A stretch of DNA of 64,000 nucleotides from the NCBI GenBank assembly GCA_001600415.1, contig BCJX01000016.1, forward strand, positions 950,064 through 1,014,063. Direction: 5' to 3'. Origin of the DNA: Pascua guehoae (lineage: Eukaryota; Basidiomycota; Tremellomycetes; Trichosporonales; Trichosporonaceae). The notes under the pieces are model-generated. The model ran no database searches, had not been told where the DNA came from, and was given only the letters and a program-made list of their open reading frames with translations. Positions within the stretch are counted from its first letter, which is position 1. Each line of letters begins with the position of its first letter. Made by a program: the position numbers and the translations under genes. Positions 43,505 through 54,103 of the stretch are shown here, piece after piece.

Positions 43505-45185
43505 CAACTCGGGTTCGTGCGAGGGGCTGCCCAAGGAGTTGGCGAGCGATGGCGAGGCGCGCGGGCTCAGCATGAACCTCGGCGAGCTCGACTCAGTCGC
43601 AGGCGGCGGGAAGCTTCCGACAGACGCGCCGGTCGCGATCGTTACCGCGTCGTACGAGGGCCAGCCGACCGACAATGCCCGCATGTTCGTCGCGTTGCTC
43701 GGGGAGAACAAGGACAAGCACAGCCTCAAGGACGTCGGGTACATGGCGATGGGGGCGGGGCACCACGACTGGGCACAGACGTTCCACAAGGCACCCAAGT
43801 TTACCGATAGGCGGCTCGAGGAGCTCGGCGCCGAGCGTCTGCTTCCCCTCTCGACGGTGGATGCGGGCGAGAACATCGTCGGCGACTTTGAGGAACTCAA
43901 GGCCAAGGTGTGGGACCACTTTGGCTGGGGCGGCGGGCCGAAGGACGCGACCGTCGAGGCCAAGATCGAGCAGGACGACGCTGAGAACGCCTTCCAGCTC
44001 CTGCCTTGACGGCGAACCCTGCTTCCCTCACCGTCGGCTGCGGTATTAACGACGTCAGCACAGTCCTCGAACCGGAGGTGCTGACCAAGGCGACGCCGAC
44101 GTCACCCCCAAACCAACCAGATTACCATTCAGCTCCCCGAGGGCCTCGTGTACCGCGCCGGCGACTACCTCGCTGTCCTCCCGAAGAACCCACAGCCGAC
44201 GGTCGACGGTGCGCTCGAGCACTTCGGGGGCCACCGCGACGACACGGTCGCGTTCCACAAGCCCATCTCGTTCTTCCCGGTGCGCGTGCCGATGCGCCTC
44301 GGTGACATGCTCGCGTCGTTTGTCGAGCTGGGCCAGCCCATCTCGAAAGTCGTCCTCCCCACACTGGTGGCGTACTGCGACAACGAGGCCAAGGCGCGCC
44401 TCAAAGCCCTCGAGGGCGACTACTCGCCAGCGGTGATCGGCAAACGTCTCTTGCTGCTTGACCTGATCCTGACTATCCCCGGCTGCCGGCCTCCGCTCGA
44501 CGTCTTCCTCGCCTTCCTCCCGAAGATGGGAGTCCGGCAGTACTCGGTCTCGTCCACGCCCCTCGAGGACCCCGAGCGCGTCACTCTCACCTTCACGGTC
44601 CACACGGCCCCTTCGGCCGCGGGTGACCGCGTGCTCGGCGTCGCCTCCAACTAGCTCCCGTTCCTGAACCGCGGCGACCGGCACTCGGACGCCGGACGAG
44701 ATCCTGGGCAAGGACAAGTTCACCCAGTGGGTCAAGGACGGCGCCCTTGACTTCCGCCCGGTCCTCTCGCGCTCGGACGTGTCGTCCCTCCCCGACCTGC
44801 CTGGCGTCACCTTCCTCCCAGACACCTAGTACATCCAGGACCGCGTGTTTGCCGGCAAGAACGACATGGCCGAGCTCTTCGCGCAGGGCGCACAGTACTA
44901 CACTTGCGGGTCGGGCGCAAGGCTAGGACAGGACCTCAAGAAGACCCTTGTTGAGATAATCTCAGAGAAGAAGGAGGCCCCTGCCACGAAGAGGATCCAG
45001 AGAAGATCATGGAGCGCCTCGCGAAGGAGCGTTACAAAACCGATGTGTTCCTGTAGATTAGACAACAGACAACTGATCTAAAAGTAGTGTATCGTGTATC
45101 CGACATTTGTGCATGCAATTGAATTGATAGTGAGATCTGAGAGATACAACAACGTGCCTGCCAGCGACAGGCCTTCCTCCTCGCC

Positions 45186-47343
45186 CTATCTCCCGTCACG
45201 CCCTGGGTACAGTCTGGGACTGGCGCTCCTTGCGCGCGCGACATACTCGATGTCAAAATCGCCCTTCTCGCTCTCCATGCACGCACCCCTGTCGGTGCGC
45301 ACGGAGCGGACGCTCGTTGCCCGACTGTGTATCCGGTCGAGCTCGTCGTACGTGTCCCTGATCTTCTTCTCGATCTCCTCGTCGTCTAGGGCATTGCGAG
45401 CGCCACCTCGCGCAAGGTGGTCGCTTCCCGGGCCCTCCTGGTGCTCGTCGTAGTCGTCATTCTGTGTGTTCTCGTGCACGCTGGGCTCGCGCGCCTCCAG
45501 CTCGGCCTCGGCCTCTCGCGCGGCCATCTTTGCAGCGGCCATGCGCTGGATCACGTCGTCCGCCTCGCGCCCGTACTTGGTCCACCGGCGCATCGTCTGG
45601 CCGTACTTGATCAGGATAAAGGGGGCGGGCGCGAAGAAGACGGAGATGAAGGCGGGGATGGAGGACGCCCACCGCGGGCCGAGTTTGTCGTACATGTCCA
45701 CCGTAAAGAGGGGGATGACTTGCGTCAGGGGCGACGTACGTGCGGGAGCAACTCACTGACACCGAGGAGGGAGCGCGACACAGTAGCGCCGGCCAGCACA
45801 CTCGCGGCGACCGGGAGGTAGGCGTCGACCATGTAGTTTTGCACGGCCATGAAGAGGACCACGAGCCCGCCACCGTACGGCACCGTCCCAATGATGGGGA
45901 CGATCCAGTGGATCGAGACGGGGACGCACGTCCATGCGAACCAGAAGAGGCCGATGCTGGGGTCAGCTCTGGTCCGACAGCAGCGCTCACGGAAGGATGA
46001 TGGCACCGACCATGGCGGAGGGGAGGCGCGCCTCTGGCGGGAGAGCGCCGCGCTGCTTGAGTCCTCGAGCGTACGCTGGATTCCCCCAGAACACAATGTA
46101 GAGAAGAGCGAGGTTGCAGCCGACGCAAATGCCCAGGAAGGCCAGCGCGCCAATGCCCTTACCCCACCCTCGCATGTGCTGGAACACGATCGGGAAGCTC
46201 GTGAACTGCATGTACAGGATGCCGAAGATTGAGGACATGCTGATGTCAGCGGTTCCTGGGAGGGAAGAGGTGACTCACTACATGGCGAGGATGAACACGA
46301 TGGGCTCAGTGAACATGAGGATAAATGGCACCTTGAGCTGGTTCATGATCAGGTGCTTGGTGTCGAGGGGACGCGCGACGTCGTCCTCTGACTTGTACAC
46401 GCGCGCCAGCGGGTCGGCCTCAGTGAGACGCTTGGCGCGCTCACGCAGGAGAACGGGCGCGTAAGTCTCGGGCAGGAAGGCGAGGTGCATGAACGTGAGA
46501 AAGGCGGTGAACAGGGCAGCGACAGCGGCGACCCACTGCCACTTGGCGGCCTCGCCCAGGAAGCCGCCGACGATCGGGCCGACGACGGGGCCGAGCCACG
46601 GCATGGCGCCGAACACGCCCATGGCGAGGCCGCGTCGGTGTGCACGGAACATGTCACTGATGATGCCGCCCGCGTTCGTCATGGCGCAGCACCCGAACGT
46701 GCCGGCGCAGAAGCGGAGCAGGAGGAGCGCGTATAGGTTGGTGCTCCCACAGACGGCCGCGTCGAACGCCGTGAATGGGATCTGCGTCACGATGAACGCC
46801 GAGCGGCGCCCGAACACCTCGGACCACGGCGCCCACAGAAACGGCCCCAGCACAAACCCCAAGATGTATATGCCGGTCACTGCCGTCAGTTGGCTGGAAC
46901 TCGGCTGCGCTCACCCATGATGTACGAGTACGAGTTGTGGCCGGGAAAGTCGAGCTTGATGTCGTCGATGGTTCCAGAGAGGATGGACGAGCCCATGGTG
47001 ACGCTCAGCATCCCGACCGCGGCTGCTGTTAGCTTGTACCCCTCGGCCGCGACACACCGATCATTGTGATGAACCACTTGTACCCCTCGTCCCAGTTGTA
47101 CGGATTCTCGGCATCCCCCTCGAGCCAGCTAACGACGAACGGGTCGTCCACTGTCCCGCCACCCTTGTAGTTGTGATTTGCGAGCTCATCCCAGGACGCG
47201 ATGTACCGCTTCCACCGCCACCAGCGGGGGCGGAGCGGGCGGAACGGGCGGCCATGCTTTATTCCGCGCTCCGCGAGCCCAGCCTTGTTCATGTCGGGCA
47301 GCGTGGGTGTTGGTGCCATGGTCGAGCTGGCCCCGTCTGACAT
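45186..47343 (-). CDS. MFS transporter, DHA1 (drug:H+ antiporter) type
   Basis: Six exons on the minus strand, 47343-47058, 47025-46915, 46879-46279, 46239-45991, 45956-45757 and 45718-45186, join in frame into about 659 aa. The introns are only 32-39 nt. The N terminus is cytosolic and polar (to about residue 95), followed by about 12 hydrophobic segments. Motif A of the major facilitator superfamily appears as SEVFGRR after the second segment. The antiporter motif C appears as GPVVGPIVGGF in segment 5. Other typical pieces are TMGSSILSGT, ILGFVLGPFLWAPWSE and SLLGV..IPLFTVDMYDKLGPRWA. The central cytosolic loop is charged, as usual. The C-terminal tail of about 130 residues is long and acidic. 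A plasma-membrane exporter of drugs or polyamine-like cations is the family role; the actual substrate is unknown. A second Met 8 codons in (MAPTPTLPD) could be the start. Confidence 0.9.
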
Positions 47344-47830
47344 CGCGAGCGCGTGCGCTCACGGAGAGGTACTGGTCGCTTGCGCGGGCTGTAGTGTCCA
47401 AAGGGGTTGATGAGGGAGGGAAACAGAGATGGAGTTCATCTACAACATGCTTGCGCGCGAGAGGCCGTCCGGCAGCAGCAGGCTTACGCCGTCCGTCAAA
47501 GAACATGAAGGGCAGCGGGTTGGCGGCGGAGTTTGCTGGGTTGTAAACTGTTAAGCTGTGGTGCTGTCGGACATGGCCGGCCGGCTGCCGGCTGGTTGCC
47601 GAACTCGGCGTCGGGGAGAAAAACACCCTACATCGGCAAACTCGCCTCGCCTTCCCGGCTTGGCCGGTCACGTGCCGACGAACCGTATCACACATTACCG
47701 GCCGCTGACGTCATGGGTTGCCCACCAGCCAAACGACAACTACTCGAGACAATCAGACACCGCTCCCACACACCATTACTTTCGTCTCCAGTCTTTAAAG
47801 CCCTCAATACCATACCCCAAGCGGCACAAC
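47344..47830. promoter_or_regulatory. Divergent promoter of MFS exporter and hydrolase
   Basis: The 487 bp between the two divergent start codons hold no gene. The sequence includes several ccggc/gccgg blocks at 47577-47670 and a ctttaaag word near 47797. No specific operator is recognised. Shared control of the two genes is plausible from the arrangement. Confidence 0.4.
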
Positions 47831-48957
47831 ATGCCCGAGCTCAAGACGGTCGTCTACGCACGCCCCGGTATCGATATCGCCCTCGACTACGTGCTCCCCT
47901 CGAGCGCGAGCTCGAGCAACAAGGCGCCGATCCTCCTTTGGTTCCATGGAGGCGGTGGGTTGGTCCACAGCTTGCCAAGCTGACTGCAGGTCTGCTGCAG
48001 GGCTCGCGCAAAGGTGTATCCTTCTCTTCACGCGATCGCCCCGTCTCTCGTTCTACGTCTCCCTCCCTTACTTACACCAGTTACTCCTCCGCACCTTCAA
48101 GCCGCACCGGAGAAGCACGGCCTCTGCGTTGTTTCCGCAGACTATCGCCTGGCCCCGCAGACGCGTCTCCCGGCCATCCTGGAGGACATCAAGGCTTGTC
48201 TCGAGTACCTCCGCTCACCGGCTTTTGCATCTGCTGCCAACGACAGCGTTAACCAGAGCAAGATTGTCGTCTCAGGCGGCTCTGCCGGGGGCTGGCTCGC
48301 CCTCATGCTGGCCAGCGGGGTCGGCTTCGAGGCATGCCGCCTCACACCCCCTGCGCACCCTCTCGGCTGCGCCGCTATCTATCCCATAACAGACATCACG
48401 GACAAGTTCTTCACCACGCCGCAGCACCGTGTGTCGCCCCGTTAGTCTGCGCTGACAGAAGCCGTGAGCTACATGGACTCCGAAGTGGACGAGGTCGACG
48501 TCCTGCCATTCCTTGACCGTAGTGCGCCGCAGGTGTCCTTCTCCTATCCAGAGAGCCCCCGCTCGCAGATGTACCATTACATGGTGCGGAGTTGGAGTGA
48601 GTAGGGGCCGAGGACTGACGAGTAGGTGCAGGAGGCGATCGAACAGAAGCTCCTCCTCGACGACCAGGGTGTCTCGCCGGCATCGTTTAGGATTGCGCCC
48701 GCGATAGGGAGCGGGAAGTTTGTCCTCCCGCCGACATTCATTACGCACGGGAGGTTAGTTGCGGTACAGAGTGGCAATCTCACCCCAGCCTCGACGACAA
48801 AGTCCCGCCTCGCCAGTCGGAGGAGGTCGCCCACGCGTGCGAGGCTGTTGGCCTGCCCGTTCAGTTTGAGTTGATCGAGGGAGCAGACCACCTCTTCGAC
48901 TTTGACTCTGGAGTCACGATGGACAGCATGTACCAGTTCATCAAGTCGCTTCTGTAA
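47831..48957 (+). CDS. Alpha/beta hydrolase (HSL/carboxylesterase type)
   Basis: Six exons, 47831-47954, 47990-48013, 48081-48428, 48459-48583, 48626-48753 and 48789-48957, give about 305 aa. One exon is only 24 nt and one intron only 30 nt. The oxyanion-hole motif is FHGGG (exon 1), and DYRLAPQ follows at about residue 78. The nucleophile elbow is GGSAGG with the catalytic Ser near residue 117. A late GADHLFDFD supplies the likely catalytic His, and an Asp comes from the LDDKVPPRQSEE region or nearby. This is the hormone-sensitive-lipase/esterase D-like fold used on small carboxylic esters and lactones. There is no signal peptide, so it is probably cytosolic. The divergent exporter and a nearby importer suggest uptake or turnover of an organic acid or ester, which is inference. 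Confidence 0.85.
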
Positions 48958-49839
48958 GCGCCCCTGATGCACAATGGCAATCTTATACTGTGCTATGGAC
49001 ATTGTTGAGTTTCTCTGCTCATCTGTAACTGCAGTGTCTTGGGTGCATATCAATTCTCATTGTTCCGCAATACTACGCTACTCCGCACCTGAGATTACAC
49101 TTCGCGGCCTGCCTACTGCCCATTCTTTCCGCCCTTCGGTGTTGCGCATGATCTTGCAGTAGAACCGAATGGTGCTCAGGTGCGCGTTGAGGCGGATGCG
49201 CCCGTCGACTGTGTGCTGATTGAGGTTTTCGTTGAGGTAGGCCGGTGTGCAGCGGAAGATGTTTCTCGGTGACATTCCACATCCACGTCATGTTAGCGCG
49301 CGCATACATTCCAGTTGTGGTCACCAAAGCGTACCAACGTGTCGCTTCCCCACACAGACTTCACCGTGCTCCGCAGCCGTGCCCGCGACAAACTTGAACG
49401 CCTCCCCGTCGCCGGGCGTGACAGGTTCGGGCTCCATCCAGCCCAGCGATCCCACCGACGAATGTGAAGGAGAGCGGTTGCCTGCTGGCACCGGGTCCCC
49501 GTGCCTCCCAGGAGCTTGCCGTGCCCAGGCCTTCTAAGCTGCACGTTCTAAGCTGGTCGTCAGCCTACGTGGGGGACCTGAAACGTCACTGTCGCCCCCG
49601 CCGATGATTCAGTCAGTAGTTCCGAAATAGAGGATGACGACTAGATCTCGACATACTCGCGCTTTTATCTCGTCGACCCCACGTCGTTATCAGGCAGCGC
49701 ACTCACCAGTGCTCATGTCGGGGTCTAGCGAAAATCCGTGCATCTTGCATCATCTCAACATTACACCTTCCCAAGCCCGGGAATGCGTAGCTATATTAAC
49801 CCCATTCTATATTCTAGCCCCTTCTAGTTTCAAACAAGC
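48958..49839. other. Intergenic between convergent genes, possible coding remnant
   Basis: On the minus strand, 49275-49078 encodes a protein-like stretch (start MSPRNIFRCTPAYLNENLNQ). Frames at 49544-49293 could be an upstream part. They are not joined by a clear splice pair and I do not recognise them. They may be the wreck of a gene. Confidence 0.35.
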
Positions 49840-51514
49840 CTAAGTCCAGAGGAACGCAAGCGGATGGGGCTTGGGAACGGTCTTGCCCTCCTTGCGGAGT
49901 TTGCGGCGCTCCTCTGCGCGCAGGCCCCAGGCGATGGCGACGAAGCCAACTGTGCACACGGCCATGCAGACGAGGTAGAACTTGGCGCCGACCTTCCAAT
50001 TGGGTGCCTGCTTGGTGGGGTACGTCCACAGCGTAATAAACCCGTTGTTGAGGTACGCCATGATGGTACCGGTCGCGATGGTGATGGTGCGCACCTCGGG
50101 CTCGTGGGCGAGGTAGGTGGTGGCCCATGCCGCGAGAAGCACATACGACACGTTGCCCATGTAGTTGAGGTACCACCCCGTCATGTAGGCTACGCGGCTC
50201 TCGGGGCGGATGACGAGGATAATCTCTGAAGTGAGGTTGATCGCGGCGTGGATGAGGAGCGACGGGAGGCGCACACCCAGCGCATCCGACAGCCCGCATA
50301 GCGCCACTGTCGCCACGAGCTGGAGCGAGAAGCCGATGACGGGGAGGTAGTTGAGCTGCGCGACAGTGTACCGCAGCGCTCCGCTGGGCAGTTTGAGCGA
50401 CTTGAGCCACAGGTTGAAGTAGTTGGAGGGGGCAATGTTGTACCCGAACGCCCAGGTGACTGAGGTCAGCTTTGTCTACATTCCAAGCGAATCGGACTCA
50501 CTCGCAATGGCCCAAAGCTGCCAATACTTGAAGGCGCGGAGGAAGCTCTTGGCGTTGATGGGCTTGAGGGGGTCGCGCTTGACGCGAGTGGTGCGGCGGC
50601 GCGCAACCTCAAAGTCGTGCTCGGACAGGTACCACTTGGCGAGGGGGTTGGGGCGGTCGGGGAAGCCGGGGATGGAGAAGTACGCGAGGAGCGCGACGAA
50701 GATGGTGCACACGCCATTGATGATGAAACCCCACCTGCTGTCAGCTGTTTGCGAAAAACTTTTAGCTTACCGCCACCCGCTGCGGCCAAGCGAGCCGTCC
50801 ATTGTCGTGCTGAGGGCGCCCTGCATCACCCCGGCAAACATGGACCCGATGCTCTGCGCCATGGTGAAGAAGCCCATGCGCAACGCAACCTCGTGCGGCA
50901 TGTACCACTGCGACATGACTGTGATGTAGCCGGGCCAGGCAGTGCCCTCGGCAAAGCCGATCAGGAAGCGCAATGCGTACACCTGCTTGTAGTTGCTGGC
51001 CGTCGAGAGGAGGCATGTGAAGATGCCCCAGATGAGCTCGGCGCTGGGCAGCCAGTAGTGTGGGCCAAAGTGCGAGACGGCTACGCAGGACGGATAGATG
51101 ACCAGCACGTAGCCGACGTTAAAGAGTGTTGTAAAGTAGTTGTACTGGTTCCCGACAATGTTGATTTCTTCCTTCATGCCCGAGACGTAGGCATTGGCCT
51201 GGTGTGGGTGTGAGACAAGCCTGCGCATGCACATGCACCCGAGATGCCGCACTCACAATGTTGACCTGGTCGAGGTACTTGAAGATGTAACCGAGGAATC
51301 CAACGAAAGTGAAAATAAGATCAAGTTTCCAGAGCTTGTGGTCAGCCCGTGTCGTGCTTTGTGGACTCACGAGGCGGCGCTCAGCTTTCTTCTCCGCGTC
51401 ACTGAGCTCGTCGTACGGCACGACGTTGACGTCGTCCACCGACGTGTTCTTAAGTGGCGTCGGGGCGCCCAAGGACGCCTCGTAGTCGTACTCCTGCTGC
51501 TTCTCGGTGCTCAT
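49840..51514 (-). CDS. MFS transporter, Dal5/anion:cation symporter (ACS) family
   Basis: Five exons on the minus strand, 51514-51371, 51334-51257, 51198-50771, 50734-50502 and 50459-49840, give about 500 aa. The introns are 36, 58, 36 and 42 nt. It shows the usual order for fungal allantoate/pantothenate/nicotinate-type permeases: a charged N terminus, then LDLIFTFVGFLGYIFKYLDQ in the first membrane segment. FTTLFNVGYVLVIYPS comes next, followed by the family-typical FAEGTAWPGYITVMSQWY before segment 5. A long central cytosolic loop starts DRPNPLAKWYLSEHDFEVAR, and six more segments end LRAEERRKLRKEGKTVPKPH. The family imports small organic anions such as allantoate, pantothenate, nicotinate or biotin precursors with protons at the plasma membrane. 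The true substrate is unknown. Confidence 0.9.
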
Positions 51515-52625
51515 TGCGAGTGAGATCCCAAGTCGTGTGAGAGAAAATAATGAGTGTGGGTGCGGGTGCGTGGGCCGCCTTTTGGATCACATCAGCAACC
51601 TTTTAACGACGACGATGGTCCTTGTCGGTGCAGCAAAAAAGAAAAAGCTGCCTCGCTTGCATATTCCGGGTCTGTCAGTACGCATATCACGTCTCCATCG
51701 CTGTCGCCATCGCAAACAGCGCCGCTGTGATCTTGGCATCAGCACCGGCCACTGAAATCCCAGCGATGGCGACGCGAAACGCGGGGGTGGCACGCCCCGC
51801 GACCCTGGATATCCGGACTTGAGCCTATCAGCCCTCGCAATCTCCAGAAAGAGAAACCTGGATACCGTGGAGGCCCACTACCCCAGTATCGATGGTGCCA
51901 TCGCGCCAGCGATGGCGTGAGCCGTCGCGATCGGTGTAGGCCTCGGGCTCAGCAGGCGACGGAGGAATTGCACGAGTGAAGAAGTGAAGGGAATGGAAAT
52001 GCGAGTCGTCGATGCCCCGATGTCAGACCAGTCGATTTAGGCCCCAGCAAGGTCAAAATCTTCGGCGACGCCCGACTGCGCCGGAGGCATGCACGATGCA
52101 CGCACCGAGTGTTCGCTCCGACACCTCCCGTGGCATGCACGATGCACGCACCAAGTATTCGCTATCTTCCATCACCGAACATCGCGCCAGATGTTCGGGC
52201 CAGATCTCGTGCGCTCTTAAACGGCGCAACGCCAGGTATCAATGTTGTGCGTCTACCGCCGGAGTCTATTGGCCACAGCGAGAAAGGATCGCTCCCCATA
52301 CTGCAGTATGTACTCAGACACCAAGCGCATCTTGCAACTTGAACTTGAACAGTCATCCAGGGCGTGCCGAGCAACTCGTGAACACTCGAGCTTGACACCC
52401 TCAATCCAAGGCGGCTGCCGCTACCGTCCCGGCACCCAGGCTCCGCACACCGCCTGCCTTCATTCAAGCTGGTACATTGCACATCGCGCTGTTGCTGTCT
52501 TCTTCTGTTGATCTGCTAACTTTTTTCTCACTCATGAACCTCAATAGCTCCCTAGTCGAGCAGGTCAAGGCTGGGCGCATACGCGCTACGGTTAGCTACG
52601 CCTCCCTAAATAAACGCTCCCCTAC
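51515..52625. other. Intergenic, nothing recognised
   Basis: Short frames only. A near-exact 16-bp word, gcatgcacgatgcacg, occurs twice (52087 and 52134). No gene is supported. Confidence 0.45.
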
Positions 52626-53194
52626 TCACATTACGCCGCACCCAGCGCGCCCGCCAGCATGGCCAGTTGTCTTGGAGTCGTCGTGCCCTCCGCGGCCCAG
52701 GTCGTCCGTGCCCTCATGCACGACGACCGCGCGCCCAATCACACTGTACTCGCCACACAGGCGGACGACGCAGTCGCGGATGTCAATCTTGGCCACGCCG
52801 TCCTTGTCGGCCTTGATGTTGCCAAGGTCCCCAATGTGCCGGTTCTTGTCGGACGGTGCGCCGTGGTCGTGGTTGAACGGGTTGTAGTGCGCGCCCGTGC
52901 TCATGCACCCGGAGGACAGGTCGCCGAACTGGTGCACGTGGAAGCCGTGCTCGGCGTCTGGGGAGAGCCCGCGGATCTGGGATCAGCTTGTGCTGAACGG
53001 CATAGCTGAGATGGAAACAGCAGCAGAGGCGAGATGGAGACGACACCCACCTCGCCAGTCACACGCATCCGCTGCCCCTTCTGCTCAAAGTAGACGTGGC
53101 CCTTGACGTCCTTGTTCGGCCCGCTGATGGTCGCCATACCCGCCAGCGACGCGGCACAGGTAAAGGTGGTGAGCGAGAGGGGGATCTGGACCAT
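52626..53194 (-). CDS. Cu/Zn superoxide dismutase
   Basis: Two exons on the minus strand, 53194-53051 and 52976-52626, are joined across a 74-nt intron into about 164 aa, slightly longer than the usual 150-155. Active-site pieces are in order. GFHVHQFGD gives two copper His, SSGC the first disulfide Cys, and YNPFNHDHG the bridging His with a further zinc His. RHIGDLGN gives the third zinc His and the Asp. [11 protein letters not shown] gives the last copper His, and GGR with GCGV gives the active-site Arg and second Cys. It therefore looks active: dismutation of superoxide to O2 and H2O2. The first 20 residues ([20 protein letters not shown]) are hydrophobic and unlike the usual MVKAVAVL start. 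They might be a leader, or the true first exon may lie upstream. The C-terminal end is shortened (GCGVM). Confidence 0.9.
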
Positions 53195-53996
53195 GGTGCT
53201 GGCTGTTTGCTGTGACTGAGCGTCAGCGTCCTCATCTGGGCACTCGTGCTCGTGTCGGACTCACGAATTGACTGGCAGCGGCAGTGTGGATTAAGCAGGA
53301 GCAGTGGGCAACGTAGATGTGAACCCTTTGAAGTGTTTGTGACAGCCAGCTGGTGAGAAGCGTGCGGCATTTCTGGGATTTGGATGCATGCATGCATGTG
53401 GGTTGCCCAATAATCGGCCGAAATGGCCTTGGCGCAGGGTCACATGCCGACACTTGCCCGTGACACACCGCTCCAGGGTGAGACTACTCGGTATAGGTAC
53501 TCGGTCGACGTACCATGAACCGTAGTCCCCTATGCATTTCAAGGGAGTGACATGGTCCGTTATCAGATTAGCAAGCCCTGAATGAGTGAGACGATGCTCA
53601 CGTCACACTCACACTACTGATGGCGACGAGCTTGTACCGTACCCCGCACTAGCCGCACTGTGGATGCGACTGGGCGCTCTCATGGGGCTGGCTAGTCGCT
53701 GTTAGCTCCCCGGCGGCCGGCGGTCGCACTGTCCTGCGGCCCCGAGGACGCCCAGGACACCCTGCTGTGACCCACGTGATCTCCGTAGAGAATAATGGAT
53801 CACGTGACAGTCGTGATTGCCTTCAAGGCCTTCAGCCAGCTGCAGCCAGCGTACGAGCGCCTAGCGTACCACATCCGCACCATCTCAGAAGATTCACATG
53901 ACCCTTTTCTGGCGTCACGGCGCGTGCACACAACATGATTCTCCTCCAGCCGACAGAATCAGCACTGTAGTTGACGCTTATCCCCCCGTCGTCGTA
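53195..53996. other. Intergenic upstream of SOD
   Basis: No gene is recognised. A 9-bp inverted repeat CACGTGATC ... GATCACGTG spaced by 16 bp lies at 53773-53806. It pairs two E-box cores and could be a regulatory site, though it is about 580 bp from the SOD start. Confidence 0.4.
53773..53806. promoter_or_regulatory. Paired CACGTGATC inverted repeat
   Basis: Two perfect 9-bp arms each contain CACGTG. The same core stands alone in the promoters at 6296, 8773 and 19141. Confidence 0.4.
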
Positions 53997-54103
53997 GGCG
54001 ATTTAGCTCAGTTGGTTAGAGCGCACGCTTCACATTCTCACCCCAAGACATATTGGGATTACGTAAACGCGTGAGGTCGACAGTTCGACCCTGTCAATGG
54101 TCA
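53997..54103 (+). tRNA. tRNA-Val (anticodon CAC) with long intron
   Basis: The acceptor ggcgatt pairs with aatggtc apart from one G-G mismatch. The D-arm is gctc-agttggtta-gagc. The anticodon stem cacgc/gcgtg surrounds TTCACA, split by an intron of about 36 nt. The T-arm gacag-ttcgacc-ctgtc is perfect, with T6 at 54108. Its 5' half is the same as that of the two Val(AAC) genes at 59507 and 62832. Confidence 0.75.

Larger units (their letters stand above)
43158..45056 (+). pseudogene. Decayed CYP505-type P450 reductase domain, interrupted by an insertion
   Basis: Pieces of the FMN/FAD reductase half of a self-sufficient fatty-acid hydroxylase (P450foxy/CYP505) lie in order. The FMN-domain start KIYVLYGSN is at about 43219-43247, then SGSCEG after the insertion. 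VAIVTASYEGQPTDN and MGAGHHDWAQTFHK follow, with the linker ending at a TGA (44009). The FAD domain (VYRAGDYLAVLP, GVRQYSVSSTPL) ends at a TAG (44652) where an aromatic residue is expected. The C-terminal NADPH-domain tail (YIQDRVF, YYTCGSGARLG, KERYKTDVFL) comes after another stop (44827). At least one frameshift near 44100 and a deletion of most of the NADPH-binding core are also present. The heme domain is absent. It cannot make a working enzyme. It converges on the MFS gene, 130 bp away. Confidence 0.9.
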
